NCBI RefSeq assembly: GCF_014042015.1
Contig: NZ_CP059493.1
Coordinates: forward strand, 1,550,001-1,614,000
Direction of reading: 5' to 3'
Source of the DNA: Actinotalea sp. JY-7876
GTDB taxonomy: Bacteria; Actinomycetota; Actinomycetes; Actinomycetales; Cellulomonadaceae
Length of the DNA stretch: 64,000 bases
Both the position numbers and the translations under genes were made by a program. Positions 39,910 to 48,455 of the stretch are shown piece after piece; position 1 is the stretch's first letter, and each line of letters opens with the position of its first letter. The notes beneath the pieces were generated by a model that was not told the DNA's origin, did no database searches, and was given only the letters and a program-made list of their open reading frames with translations.

Positions 39910-41549
39910 TCGTGCGCGCCGCAGCCGAGTCCCAGCAGGTGGGTTCCCCGGGCGTCAACATCGCCATCTTCGGGGCCTTCGTGCTCGTCACGCTCGTGAT
40001 CGTCTTCCGGGCGTCCCGCAACAACAAGACCGCCGCCGACTACTACGCCGCGGGTCGCTCCTTCACCGGCCCCCAGAACGGCACCGCCATCGCGGGCGAC
40101 TACCTGTCGGCCGCGAGCTTCCTCGGCATCGCCGGCGCGATCGCGGTCAACGGCTACGACGGGTTCCTCTACTCCATCGGCTTCCTTGTCGCCTGGCTCG
40201 TCGCGCTGCTGCTGGTCGCGGAGCTCCTGCGCAACACCGGGCGCTTCACGATGGCGGACGTGCTGTCGTTCCGCCTCCGCCAGCGGCCCGTGCGCATGGC
40301 GGCGGCGCTGGCGACGCTCATGGTGGTGTTCTTCTACCTGCTCGCGCAGATGGCGGGCGCGGGCGGCCTCGTCGCCCTCCTGCTCGGCATCGAGACGACC
40401 AGCGGGCAGGGCGCCGTCATCGCCGTGGTGGGTGCCCTGATGATCCTCTACGTCCTCGTCGGCGGGATGAAGGGCACCACCTGGGTGCAGATCGTCAAGG
40501 CCATCCTGCTCATCGCCGGTGCACTGGTCATGAGCGTCTGGGTCATGGCGAAGTTCGGCCTCAACCTCTCGGCGCTGCTGCAGGCCGCGGTCGACGCGGG
40601 CGGCGAGGGGGGCGAGGCGCTCATCGAGCCGGGCAAGCAGTACGGCCTCTCGGCGCTGACGCGGCTCGACTTCCTCTCCCTGGCCCTCGCGCTCGTGCTC
40701 GGCACCGCCGGTCTGCCGCACGTGCTGATGCGGTTCTACACGGTGCCGTCGGCCAAGGAGGCGCGTCGGTCGGTGGTCTGGGCGATCTGGCTCATCGGCG
40801 CGTTCTACCTCTTCACGCTCGTGCTGGGCTACGGCGCCGGCGCGCTCGTCGGCCCGGAGGCCATCACGAGCGCCCCGGGCGGCGTGAACTCGGCGGCGCC
40901 GCTGCTCGCGTACGAGCTGGGCGGGGTGCTCCTGCTGGGGTTCATCTCCGCGGTCGCGTTCGCGACCATCCTCGCGGTCGTGGCCGGCCTGACGATCACG
41001 GCGGCGGCGTCGTTCGCGCACGACATCTACGCCAACGTCATCAAGCACGGCGAGGTCAACCCGGACGGCGAGGTGAAGGTCGCGCGCATGACGGTGGTCG
41101 TCATCGGCCTGCTCGCGATCGTGGGCGGCATCTTCGCCCAGGGGCAGAACATCGCCTTCCTCGTCGCGCTGGCCTTCGCGGTCGCCGCGAGCGCCAACCT
41201 GCCGACCATCATCTACTCGCTGTTCTGGCGGCGGTTCAACACCGCCGGAGCCCTGTGGAGCATGTACGGCGGTCTGCTCTCGTGCATCGTCCTCATCGCG
41301 CTCTCGCCGGTCGTCTCGGGCAAGGTCGACCCGGTGACCGGCGCGAGCCTCTCGATGATCAAGGACACGTCGGTGGACTTCGCCGTGTTCCCGCTGTCGA
41401 ACCCCGGCATCGTCTCGATCCCGCTCGCCTTCCTGCTGGGCGTCGTCGGCACCCTCCTCAGCAAGGAGCGGTCGGACGACGCGAAGTTCGCCGAGATGGA
41501 GGTGCGGTCCCTCACGGGCGCCGGCGCGGAGAAGGCGACCGTGCACTGA
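39906..41549 (+). CDS. Solute:sodium symporter family protein (ActP-like monocarboxylate/acetate permease)
   Basis: The 547-residue protein has about 13 membrane helices of the SSS family. Landmarks are AADYYAAGRSFTGPQNGTAIAGDYLSAASFLG (in two stretches) at helix 1, GTAGLPHVLMRFYTVPSAKEAR, and ILAVVAGLTITAAASFAHDIYANV, which match ActP and related acetate/propionate/pyruvate permeases. Monocarboxylate specificity is inferred from these motifs and the DUF485 partner. The ATG overlaps the DUF485 stop. The gene is followed by a strong hairpin terminator. Confidence 0.92.
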   Translation: MIVRAAAESQQVGSPGVNIAIFGAFVLVTLVIVFRASRNNKTAADYYAAGRSFTGPQNGTAIAGDYLSAASFLGIAGAIAVNGYDGFLYSIGFLVAWLVALLLVAELLRNTGRFTMADVLSFRLRQRPVRMAAALATLMVVFFYLLAQMAGAGGLVALLLGIETTSGQGAVIAVVGALMILYVLVGGMKGTTWVQIVKAILLIAGALVMSVWVMAKFGLNLSALLQAAVDAGGEGGEALIEPGKQYGLSALTRLDFLSLALALVLGTAGLPHVLMRFYTVPSAKEARRSVVWAIWLIGAFYLFTLVLGYGAGALVGPEAITSAPGGVNSAAPLLAYELGGVLLLGFISAVAFATILAVVAGLTITAAASFAHDIYANVIKHGEVNPDGEVKVARMTVVVIGLLAIVGGIFAQGQNIAFLVALAFAVAASANLPTIIYSLFWRRFNTAGALWSMYGGLLSCIVLIALSPVVSGKVDPVTGASLSMIKDTSVDFAVFPLSNPGIVSIPLAFLLGVVGTLLSKERSDDAKFAEMEVRSLTGAGAEKATVH

Positions 41550-41593
41550 CGGACCGTCTGCTGTCCGCCGGCGGGACCCACGGTCCTGCGGCG

Positions 41594-41627
41594 CCGCGCC
41601 CGTCCGGCTCCGGCCGGGCGGGCGCGG
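41594..41627 (+). terminator. 15-bp stem terminator after the symporter gene
   Basis: CCGCGCCCGTCCGGC (41594-41608), loop TCCG, then GCCGGGCGGGCGCGG (41613-41627), with one G-T wobble. The methyltransferase gene converges from the right, so it may serve both directions. Confidence 0.75.
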
Positions 41628-41645
41628 TCGTCCGGCGGGGCGTCC

Positions 41646-42449
41646 TCAGCCGGGCAGGCGGCACACGAAGATGGCCGTGCCCGGGAGCAGGGCGCCGCGC
41701 ACCGGGCCCCAGCCGCCCCAGGTCCGGTCGTGCCCGGCGGGCCACTCGGGCTCCACGAGCCGCTCGAGGACGAAGCCGGCGGCCGCCAGGTCGCCGACGT
41801 GGTCGCCGAGGGTGCGGTGGTACTCGGCGTAGTGGACGTGCCCGTCGTCGTCCGCCTCGACGTAGGGCCGGCGGTCGAAGTACGAGCGGGTGGCGGTGAG
41901 CCCGCGCTCGCTCGGGTCGTCAGGGAACGCCCAGCGGATCGGGTGCGTCACGGAGAACACCCAGGGCGCGCCGGGGCGCAGCACCCGGGCGGCCTCGCGG
42001 TGCACGGCGTGGGCGTCCGGCACGAACGGCAGCGCGCCGAAGGCCGTGAACGCGGCGTCGAACGCGGCGTCGGGGAAGGGGAGCCGGCGCGCGTCGGCCT
42101 GGACCACGGGCGTCGTGACCGCACCGTCGAGCTCCCTGCCGCGCGCGAGCATGCCCCACGACACGTCCGTCGCCACGACGTGGGCGCCCTGCGTCGCGAG
42201 CCACCGCGAGCACTGCGCGGCACCGGCGCCGACCTCCAGCACCCGGCGCCCCGCCACGTCGCCCAGCAGCCGTGCGTCGCTCTCACGAAGGCCCTCGGGG
42301 CACCAGCAGAAGTCCGCGCTGCCGAGGAAGTCGCCGTGCTCGGCGAGGTACTCGGCGGCGTTCGCGTCCCACCACCCCCGGGCGGCGGCGCCCCCGACGT
42401 CGTCGGGAACAGACGTGAAGCCGGCGTGCGTAGGCACAAAGTCCTCCAT
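41646..42449 (-). CDS. Class I SAM-dependent methyltransferase (UbiE/YcgJ-like)
   Basis: The 267-residue protein has SAM motif I VLEVGAGAAQCSRWLA (residues about 82-97), motif II VVATDVSWGML, and a post-II QADARRLPFPDAAFDAAFTAFG segment followed by EAARVLRPGAPWVFSVTHPIRW. This is the typical small-molecule methyltransferase fold. The substrate cannot be told. ATG 42449 is used; there is no good ribosome site. The gene ends 18 bp from the symporter terminator. Its 5' end lies 49 bp from the broken start of the ABC ATPase gene, so it may mark one side of an old rearrangement. Confidence 0.85.
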   Translation of the reverse strand: MEDFVPTHAGFTSVPDDVGGAAARGWWDANAAEYLAEHGDFLGSADFCWCPEGLRESDARLLGDVAGRRVLEVGAGAAQCSRWLATQGAHVVATDVSWGMLARGRELDGAVTTPVVQADARRLPFPDAAFDAAFTAFGALPFVPDAHAVHREAARVLRPGAPWVFSVTHPIRWAFPDDPSERGLTATRSYFDRRPYVEADDDGHVHYAEYHRTLGDHVGDLAAAGFVLERLVEPEWPAGHDRTWGGWGPVRGALLPGTAIFVCRLPG

Positions 42450-42498
42450 GTGCAGTAGTTTCGCCGAGTCCTCGATGTGACTGCCCAGTAACAGCGAT

Positions 42499-43893
42499 GT
42501 GACACGGCGTGGGGCGCAGATCGCCGAGGCGCTCGAGGACAACGGCATCGCCCACGGCGCCGCGGCGCGGCGGCGGACGGTCGAGCTGCTTGAGGAGGCC
42601 GGGCTGCCCGACGCGGTGCGCCGCGCCGAGCAGTACCCCCACGAGTTCTCGGGCGGCATGCGCCAGCGCGCGCTCATCGCCATGGGCCTGGCCTGCCGAC
42701 CGCGACTGCTGATCGCTGACGAGCCGACGTCGGCCCTGGACGTGAGGGTCCAGCGCGTCATCCTCGACCGGCTCGAAGGGCTCACGAGCGAGCTGGGTAC
42801 CGCGGTCCTGCTCATCACGCACGACCTCGGGCTGGCCGCCGAGCGCGCGAGCCGCGTCGTGGTGATGTACCGCGGCGAGGTGGTGGAGACCGGGCCCGCC
42901 GCGCAGCTCCTCACCGACCCGCAGCACGAGTACACCAAGCGACTGCTCGCCGCGGCGCCGTCGCTCGCGTCCCGCCGCATCCAGCTCGCCAAGCGCGCCG
43001 GTGCGACGGACGCGGTGCAGGACGACCTGCTCTCCGGTGCGGCCGACGCCCCGACCTCGACGGTCGCCGAGGACCCGATCGTCGAGGTGGACGACGTCAC
43101 CAAGGTGTTCCACCTGCGCGGACGCGGGCTGTTCGCGCGCCGCACGGAGTTCACCGCGGTGGACGGCGTCAGCTTCGCGATCCCGCGCGGGACGACGACG
43201 GCCATCGTGGGGGAGTCGGGTTCCGGCAAGTCCACCGTCGCCCGGATGATGCTGGCCCTGACCGCGCCGACGTCGGGCAGCATCCGGTTCAACGGGGCGG
43301 AGGTCGGCCCCGGGCGGTCGGGCGGCGCCGGCCGCGCTGCCGAGGTGGAGTTCCGGCGCAAGGTGCAGCCGATCTTCCAGGACCCGTACGCGTCCCTCGA
43401 CCCGCTCTACACGATCTACCGGACCATCGAGGAGCCGCTGCGCGCGCACGGCATGGGCTCGCCGGCCGAGCGCCGGGCCCGCGTGCTCGAGCTCATGTCC
43501 GACGTCGCGCTGCCGGAGGATCTGCTGCGCCGCTACCCGGGCGAGCTGTCGGGCGGGCAGCGTCAGCGGGTCGCGATCGCCCGTGCCCTGGCGCTCAACC
43601 CCGACCTCGTGGTCTGCGACGAGGCCGTGTCCGCGCTCGACGTCATCGTGCAGTCGCAGATCCTGCACCTCCTGGCGGACCTGCAGCACCGCCTCGGGCT
43701 CAGCTACCTGTTCATCAGCCACGACCTCGCCGTCGTGCGCCAGATCGCGGACCAGGTCTGCGTCATGGAGCACGGCCGGATCGTCGAGCAGGGCACCGTC
43801 GACGACGTCTTCGACCGGCCGCAGCAGGACTACACGCGGGCGCTGCTGGACGCGATCCCGGGCCGCAGCCTCGAGCTGGCCGTGGGCGCCTGA
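42499..43893 (+). pseudogene. 5'-truncated dipeptide/oligopeptide ABC transporter ATPase (fused DppD-DppF type)
   Basis: A 464-residue frame contains two Dpp/Opp-type ATPase halves. The second half is complete: Walker A GESGSGKST, Q-loop IFQDPYASLDP, LSGGQRQRVAIARAL, Walker B and SHDLAVV. The first half starts only at AQIAEALEDNGI, shortly before its signature FSGGMRQRALIAMGL. Its Walker A and Q-loop, about 150 residues, are missing. A stop lies seven codons before GTG 42499, which has no ribosome site, and similarity begins about four codons in. No permease or binding protein genes accompany it. It is either a decaying pseudogene or an N-terminally deleted protein with one intact ATPase. Confidence 0.75.
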
Positions 43894-43972
43894 GGCCCCC
43901 GGTCCCGGGCGCAGCACAGGCCCGGGCCGCTTCCCGGGGACCGACGGCCCGGCGCACGTCCACCGTCCTCGG

Positions 43973-43978
43973 TAGTGT
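43973..43978 (+). promoter_or_regulatory. -10 box candidate (TAGTGT) for pfkA
   Basis: TAGTGT lies about 60 bp upstream of the pfkA GTG, which unlike many genes here has a proper Shine-Dalgarno (AAGGAG). This would give a leadered transcript. No clear -35. Confidence 0.35.
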
Positions 43979-44038
43979 GGTCCTCGCGGGCGCGCGTCGG
44001 GGCGCCGGACCCGCCCCCCTCACAACGAAGGAGCTCGC

Positions 44039-45064
44039 GTGCGCGTCGGACTGCTGACCGGAGGGGGCGACTGCCCGGGCCTCAACGCGGCGATCCGCGC
44101 CGTGGTGAAGCACGGGGAGGGCACCTACGGGCACTCGATCATCGGGTTCCGCAACGGCTGGAAGGGCGTCGTCGACGGCGACGTCATGCCGCTCGGCCGA
44201 CCGCACATCCGCAACGTGCTGCCCACGGGCGGCACCCTGCTCGGGACGGCGCGGTTCCACCCCGACGAGGAGAACGGCGGCATCGAGGCGGTGATGGCGA
44301 CCCTCGAGGCGGAGCGCATCGAGGCGCTGATCTGCATCGGCGGTGACGGCACCCTCCACGCCGCGAGCAAGGTCGCCGAGGCGGGCGTGCGGATCGTGGC
44401 CATCCCCAAGACCATCGACAACGACGTCGAGGGCACCGACCTGTCGATCGGCTTCCACACCGCGGTGAACATCGCGACCGAGGCGATCGACCGCGTGCAC
44501 ACCACGGCCGAGAGCCACAACCGCGTGATGGTCGTCGAGGTCATGGGGCGACACGCGGGATGGATCGCGGTCAACGCGGGTATGGCGGGCGGCGCGGAGC
44601 TGGTCCTGGCGCCCGAGGAGCCGTTCGACATCGACCAGGTCGTGAGGTTCCTCAAGCACCGCCACCGGGCCCACGCGAACTTCTCCATCGTCGTCGTCGC
44701 CGAGGGCGCGATGCCGCGCGAGGGCGGGTCGATGGACTACCGCACGCAGCTCGGCAAGTTCGGGGAGATCGTCGCCGGCGCGATCGGCGAGCGGGTGGCG
44801 AGCGAGATCGAGAGCCGCACGGGCTTCGACACGCGCGTCACGATCCTCGGGCACGTGCAGCGCGGCGGCTCGCCCACCCCGACGGACCGGATCCTCGGCA
44901 GCCGGTTCGGCGTCGCGGCGATGGACGCGATCTCCGCGGGCACCACCGGCGTCATGACGGCGCTGCGCGGCGAGCGCATCGAGCTGGTCCCGCTGGCGGA
45001 GGTCGCCGGGCGGGTCAAGCACGTGCCCGCGGACATGCTCCGCACGGCGCAGGTCCTCGCCTGA
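44039..45064 (+). CDS. pfkA: 6-phosphofructokinase (group III, mixed ATP/PPi active-site signature)
   Basis: This 341-residue glycolytic enzyme phosphorylates fructose 6-phosphate. Motifs are GLLTGGGDCPGLNAAIR, the phosphoryl-donor loop CIGGDGTL, the catalytic region IPKTIDNDVEGTD, and VMGRHAGWIA. GGDGT (Gly at the position equivalent to E. coli 104) is the ATP-type residue. PKTIDND (Lys in place of Gly at 124) is the residue seen in pyrophosphate-dependent enzymes. Actinobacterial group III enzymes combine these, and cofactor use varies among them, so donor choice is undecided from sequence. GTG 44039 has AAGGAG five bases away. Confidence 0.95.
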   Translation: MRVGLLTGGGDCPGLNAAIRAVVKHGEGTYGHSIIGFRNGWKGVVDGDVMPLGRPHIRNVLPTGGTLLGTARFHPDEENGGIEAVMATLEAERIEALICIGGDGTLHAASKVAEAGVRIVAIPKTIDNDVEGTDLSIGFHTAVNIATEAIDRVHTTAESHNRVMVVEVMGRHAGWIAVNAGMAGGAELVLAPEEPFDIDQVVRFLKHRHRAHANFSIVVVAEGAMPREGGSMDYRTQLGKFGEIVAGAIGERVASEIESRTGFDTRVTILGHVQRGGSPTPTDRILGSRFGVAAMDAISAGTTGVMTALRGERIELVPLAEVAGRVKHVPADMLRTAQVLA

Positions 45065-45086
45065 GGCGGAGGGGGGCGCGTCCTCT

Positions 45087-45116
45087 TTGACCACCCTTCA
45101 CCACGGCCCGTAGGAT
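45087..45116 (+). promoter_or_regulatory. rpsA promoter, TTGACC-N18-TAGGAT
   Basis: A -35 TTGACC (45087-45092) and -10 TAGGAT (45111-45116) with 18-bp spacing form the clearest housekeeping-type promoter in the window. Initiation near 45123 gives a leader of about 167 nt before rpsA. Confidence 0.8.
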
Positions 45117-45204
45117 GGTCGGTGGTGTGGCGTGCCTCGTCATGCTGGTCTGTCGGTCCGACCACGCACGTCTCGCGCGCTCCTCGTCGGCTCCTCCGGG
45201 GGCA

Positions 45205-45238
45205 GGGGTGGTCCGCGCCGGTCGTGCCGGCGCACCCC
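45205..45238 (+). promoter_or_regulatory. Stem-loop in the long rpsA leader
   Basis: GGGGT (45205-45209) pairs with ACCCC (45234-45238), and GCGCCGG (45215-45221) pairs with CCGGCGC (45227-45233), with a five-base left-hand bulge. It lies about 50 nt upstream of the start codon within the roughly 167-nt leader. A role in S1 autoregulation is a hypothesis only. Confidence 0.35.
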
Positions 45239-45289
45239 GATCGATCCCTGTCCGCCCTACTCCCTGTCCGCATCGGAGCTCGAAACTCA

Positions 45290-46774
45290 ATGACCATCTC
45301 CACCCCGACGAAGTCGGCCCCTCAGGTCGCGATCAACGACATCGGCTCGAGTGAGGACTTCCTCGCCGCGATCGACGCGACCATCAAGTACTTCAACGAC
45401 GGCGACATCGTCGAAGGCACCATCGTCAAGGTCGACCGGGACGAGGTGCTCCTGGACATCGGCTACAAGACCGAGGGTGTCATCCCGTCCCGCGAGCTCT
45501 CGATCAAGCACGACGTCGACCCGGACGAGGTCGTCAAGGTCGGGGACGCCGTCGAGGCGCTCGTCCTCCAGAAGGAGGACAAGGAGGGTCGCCTGATCCT
45601 GTCCAAGAAGCGTGCGCAGTACGAGCGCGCCTGGGGCACGATCGAGAAGATCAAGGAGGAGGACGGCGTCGTCACCGGCACCGTCATCGAGGTCGTCAAG
45701 GGCGGCCTCATCCTCGACATCGGCCTGCGCGGCTTCCTGCCCGCGTCGCTCGTCGAGATGCGTCGCGTCCGCGACCTCCAGCCGTACGTCGGCAAGGAGA
45801 TCGAGGCGAAGATCATCGAGCTCGACAAGAACCGCAACAACGTCGTCCTCTCGCGCCGTGCCTGGCTCGAGCAGACGCAGTCCGAGGTGCGCTCGACCTT
45901 CCTGCAGACCCTGCAGAAGGGCCAGGTCCGCCCGGGCGTCGTCTCCTCGATCGTCAACTTCGGTGCGTTCGTGGACCTCGGCGGGGTCGACGGCCTCGTC
46001 CACGTCTCCGAGCTGTCCTGGAAGCACATCGACCACCCGTCCGAGGTCGTCGAGGTCGGCCAGGAGGTCACGGTCGAGGTGCTCGACGTCGACTTCGACC
46101 GCGAGCGCGTCTCGCTGTCGCTCAAGGCGACGCAGGAGGACCCGTGGCAGGCGTTCGCCCGGACGCACGCCATCGGTCAGGTCGTGCCCGGCAAGGTCAC
46201 CAAGCTCGTCCCGTTCGGTGCGTTCGTGCGCGTCGAGGACGGCATCGAGGGTCTGGTCCACATCTCGGAGCTGGCCGTGCGCCACGTCGAGCTGCCGGAG
46301 CAGGTCGTCAACGTCGGTGACGACACGTTCGTCAAGGTCATCGACATCGACCTCGAGCGTCGCCGCATCTCGCTGTCGCTCAAGCAGGCCAACGAGGGTC
46401 TCGACCCCACCAGCGAGGACTTCGACCCCGCGCTGTACGGCATGGCCGCCGAGTACGACGAGAAGGGGAACTACAAGTACCCCGAGGGCTTCGACCCGGA
46501 GACCAACGAGTGGCTCGAGGGCTTCGAGGCGCAGCGCGAGACGTGGGAGGCGCAGTACGCCGCCGCGCACGCCCGCTGGGAGGCGCACAAGAAGCAGGTC
46601 CTCGAGGCCGTGCAGGCCGACGCGGACGCGTCGAGCAGCACCTCGGAGTCGAGCTCCAGCTCCAGCAGCAGCAGCGCGTCGACGTACTCGTCGGCTCCCG
46701 TCGAGGAGGCCGCGGGCACGCTCGCGTCCGACGAGGCGCTCGCCGCTCTGCGCGAGAAGCTCACCGGCAACTGA
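45290..46774 (+). CDS. rpsA: 30S ribosomal protein S1
   Basis: The 494-residue protein has four S1 RNA-binding repeats: GTIVKVDRDEVLLDIGYKTEG (about 40), GTVIEVVKGGLILDIGLRGFLP (about 128), GVVSSIVNFGAFVDLGGVDGLVH (about 213) and GKVTKLVPFGAFVRVEDGIEGLVH (about 298). This is the four-domain actinobacterial form, shorter than the six-domain E. coli S1. The C-terminus has a poly-Ser/Ala tail (SSSSSSSSSAS) of low complexity. ATG 45290 follows CGGAG at slightly long spacing. The gene has a consensus promoter, a long leader and a UUCG-loop terminator, so it is a monocistron. Confidence 0.97.
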   Translation: MTISTPTKSAPQVAINDIGSSEDFLAAIDATIKYFNDGDIVEGTIVKVDRDEVLLDIGYKTEGVIPSRELSIKHDVDPDEVVKVGDAVEALVLQKEDKEGRLILSKKRAQYERAWGTIEKIKEEDGVVTGTVIEVVKGGLILDIGLRGFLPASLVEMRRVRDLQPYVGKEIEAKIIELDKNRNNVVLSRRAWLEQTQSEVRSTFLQTLQKGQVRPGVVSSIVNFGAFVDLGGVDGLVHVSELSWKHIDHPSEVVEVGQEVTVEVLDVDFDRERVSLSLKATQEDPWQAFARTHAIGQVVPGKVTKLVPFGAFVRVEDGIEGLVHISELAVRHVELPEQVVNVGDDTFVKVIDIDLERRRISLSLKQANEGLDPTSEDFDPALYGMAAEYDEKGNYKYPEGFDPETNEWLEGFEAQRETWEAQYAAAHARWEAHKKQVLEAVQADADASSSTSESSSSSSSSSASTYSSAPVEEAAGTLASDEALAALREKLTGN

Positions 46775-46810
46775 CGCCCGCGCCTCGGCGCGACGTCGGC
46801 ACGGCCGCAC

Positions 46811-46844
46811 GACGGGCCGGTCACCTTCGGGTGGCCGGCCCGTC
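46811..46844 (+). terminator. rpsA terminator, 15-bp stem with TTCG loop
   Basis: GACGGGCCGGTCACC (46811-46825), TTCG, GGTGGCCGGCCCGTC (46830-46844), with one wobble pair. It ends six bases before the coaE -10 box. Confidence 0.85.
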
Positions 46845-46850
46845 GGCGTC

Positions 46851-46856
46851 TAGGCT
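46851..46856 (+). promoter_or_regulatory. -10 box (TAGGCT), probable leaderless coaE
   Basis: TAGGCT ends six bases before the coaE GTG. The rpsA terminator stem occupies the region where a -35 would lie. Confidence 0.6.
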
Positions 46857-46862
46857 GGATCC

Positions 46863-47510
46863 GTGACCGTCGACGAGGAGCTCACGGGCGATCGCGCCAG
46901 GACGGTTCGGCGGATCGGCCTCACGGGCGGGATCGCCGCCGGCAAGTCCGTCGTGGCCGCGCGTCTGGCGTGGCTCGGTGCGGCCGTGGTGGACCACGAC
47001 GTGCTCGCGCGGCAGGTCGTCGCCCCGGGGAGCCCCGGCCTGGCCGCCGTCGTGGCCGCCTTCGGCGGGGGTGTCCTGACCGCGGCCGGCGAGCTCGACC
47101 GGCCTGCCCTCGGCCGGGTGGTGTTCGCGGACCCGGCGGCGCGCGAGCGGCTGAACGGCCTGGTGCACCCGCTCATCCGGGCGGCGGCCCACGCCGCGGA
47201 GGCCGCCGCGGTGGCGGCCGGGTACGACGTCGTGGTCCACGACATCCCGCTGCTGGTGGAGACCGGCCAGGCCGGACGCTTCGACGAGGTCGTCGTGGTG
47301 GACGCCCCGGCCCAGCTGCGCCTGCGGCGTCTCGTCGAGGGGCGTGGGCTGGACGCGGAGGAGGCCTGGGCGCGCCTCGCCGCGCAGGCGGACGACGAGG
47401 CCCGGATCGAGGCGGCGGACGTCGTGCTCGACGGCGCGGGCTCCGTCATGGACCTGCAGGCCCAGGTGGACCGGCTCTGGGAGCGCTGGCGCACGGCGGC
47501 ACCCGCGTGA
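46863..47510 (+). CDS. coaE: Dephospho-CoA kinase CoaE
   Basis: CoaE phosphorylates dephospho-CoA in the last step of coenzyme A synthesis. The 215-residue P-loop kinase has Walker A IGLTGGIAAGKSVVAARL (residues 19-36; GGIAAGKS), the VVDHDVLARQVV segment typical of CoaE (Asp-His/Asp substrate site), and the HPLIRAAA and DIPLLVETG lid and substrate motifs. GTG 46863 is defined by the leaderless -10. The stop overlaps the pcp start by four bases. Some actinobacterial CoaE proteins carry a C-terminal GrpB-like domain; this one does not. Confidence 0.95.
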   Translation: MTVDEELTGDRARTVRRIGLTGGIAAGKSVVAARLAWLGAAVVDHDVLARQVVAPGSPGLAAVVAAFGGGVLTAAGELDRPALGRVVFADPAARERLNGLVHPLIRAAAHAAEAAAVAAGYDVVVHDIPLLVETGQAGRFDEVVVVDAPAQLRLRRLVEGRGLDAEEAWARLAAQADDEARIEAADVVLDGAGSVMDLQAQVDRLWERWRTAAPA

Positions 47511-48154
47511 GCCGGACGGTGCTCCTCACGGGCTTCGAGCCGTTCGACGGGCAGGTGGCGAACGCGTCCTGGGACGCCGTGCGTGCGGTGGCTCAGGGCT
47601 GGGACCGCGACGAGCAGGTCGTGGTCGCGCGGCTGCCGGTCTCGTTCCGCGGTGCACGCCAGCGGCTGCGGGACGCGGTCCGGGAGCACGCGCCCGACGT
47701 CGTCGTGCTCGTCGGGGAGGCGGGCGGCCGGTCCGCCGTCGGCGTGGAGCGCGTGGCGCTCAACGTCATCGACGCGCGGATCCCGGACAACGACGGCTCC
47801 GCGCCGGTGGACGTGCCCGTCGTGGCCGGCGGTCCGACGGCGCTCCTGAGCGGTCTGCCCGTCAAGGCGTGCCTCGCGGCGGTGCGCGCGGCGGGCGTCC
47901 CGGCGGAGGTCTCGAACACCGCCGGCACCTACGTGTGCAACGCGACGTTCTACGCGCTCATGCACCTGCTGGCGTGCTCACCCGGCCTCCCGGGCGTGCG
48001 CGGCGGCCTCGTGCACGTCCCGCGCGACGTCGCGCAGGTGCGTCCCGGTGAGGCGTCGCTGCCGGTGGGGCAGTCGGCGGTGGCGCTGTGGGCCGTCCTC
48101 GGGGCGTGTCTCGACGGCAGCGAGATCACGATGGCCGCCGGGTCCGAGGCGTGA
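47507..48154 (+). CDS. pcp: Pyroglutamyl-peptidase I (pyrrolidone-carboxylate peptidase)
   Basis: Pcp removes N-terminal pyroglutamate from peptides. The 215-residue protein begins TVLLTGFEPFDGQVANASWDA. It has the catalytic Glu in GEAGGRSAVGVERVALN, the nucleophilic Cys in SNTAGTYVCNATFY (about residue 145) and the His in GGLVHVPRD (about 170), so the triad is complete. The GTG overlaps the coaE stop. The freed pyroglutamate can be opened by PxpABC encoded at 15542-17915. A hairpin terminator separates it from convergent bldC. Confidence 0.94.
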   Translation: MSRTVLLTGFEPFDGQVANASWDAVRAVAQGWDRDEQVVVARLPVSFRGARQRLRDAVREHAPDVVVLVGEAGGRSAVGVERVALNVIDARIPDNDGSAPVDVPVVAGGPTALLSGLPVKACLAAVRAAGVPAEVSNTAGTYVCNATFYALMHLLACSPGLPGVRGGLVHVPRDVAQVRPGEASLPVGQSAVALWAVLGACLDGSEITMAAGSEA

Positions 48155-48175
48155 GTCGGCAGGCGGGGTGACGCG

Positions 48176-48217
48176 GGTCGGCCCGGCCCGGCCCGGCGCT
48201 CGCGCGTCGGGCCGACC
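48176..48217. terminator. Hairpin between convergent pcp and bldC
   Basis: GGTCGGCCCG (48176-48185) pairs exactly with CGGGCCGACC (48208-48217). The intervening region contains repeated GGCCC units and could form alternative pairs. Confidence 0.65.
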
Positions 48218-48233
48218 GGGCCGGTCGCCGGTG

Positions 48234-48440
48234 TCAGTTCTGCTGCGTCGGCACCATCGAGAGCAGGCCCTCGATCTCGGCAGCGACGAAGCGGCGGTGA
48301 CCGCCGAGGGTGCGCACGGCGCTGATCTTGCCGGCGTTGGCCCAGCGCGTGACGGTCTTGGGGTCGACCCGGAACATCGTCGCGACCTCGCCGGGCGTGA
48401 GCAGGGCGTTGGTCGTCGTGGTGGTGGGGGCTGTCTGCAT
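48234..48440 (-). CDS. bldC: BldC family MerR-like helix-turn-helix regulator
   Basis: This 68-residue DNA-binding protein is a single winged helix. LLTPGEVATMFRVDPKTVTRW is the helix-turn-helix (about 14-34) and ISAVRTLGGHRRF is the wing. This is the near-invariant BldC sequence. BldC controls development in Streptomyces; in non-sporulating actinobacteria its targets are less defined. The N-terminus is a Thr-rich tail. The ATG at 48440 has AAGGA six bases upstream. That ribosome site lies about 8 nt beyond a c-di-GMP-type aptamer, so expression is probably riboswitch-controlled. A palindrome and a Crp-type site lie further upstream. Confidence 0.95.
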   Translation of the reverse strand: MQTAPTTTTTNALLTPGEVATMFRVDPKTVTRWANAGKISAVRTLGGHRRFVAAEIEGLLSMVPTQQN

Positions 48441-48455
48441 GTCGTGTCCTTGTCA

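Noticed and set aside
46616-46700. Poly-Ser run at the end of rpsA as a frameshift or misassembly
   Set aside because: The frame stays open to a normal stop followed by a proper terminator; low-complexity S1 tails are usual in actinobacteria.
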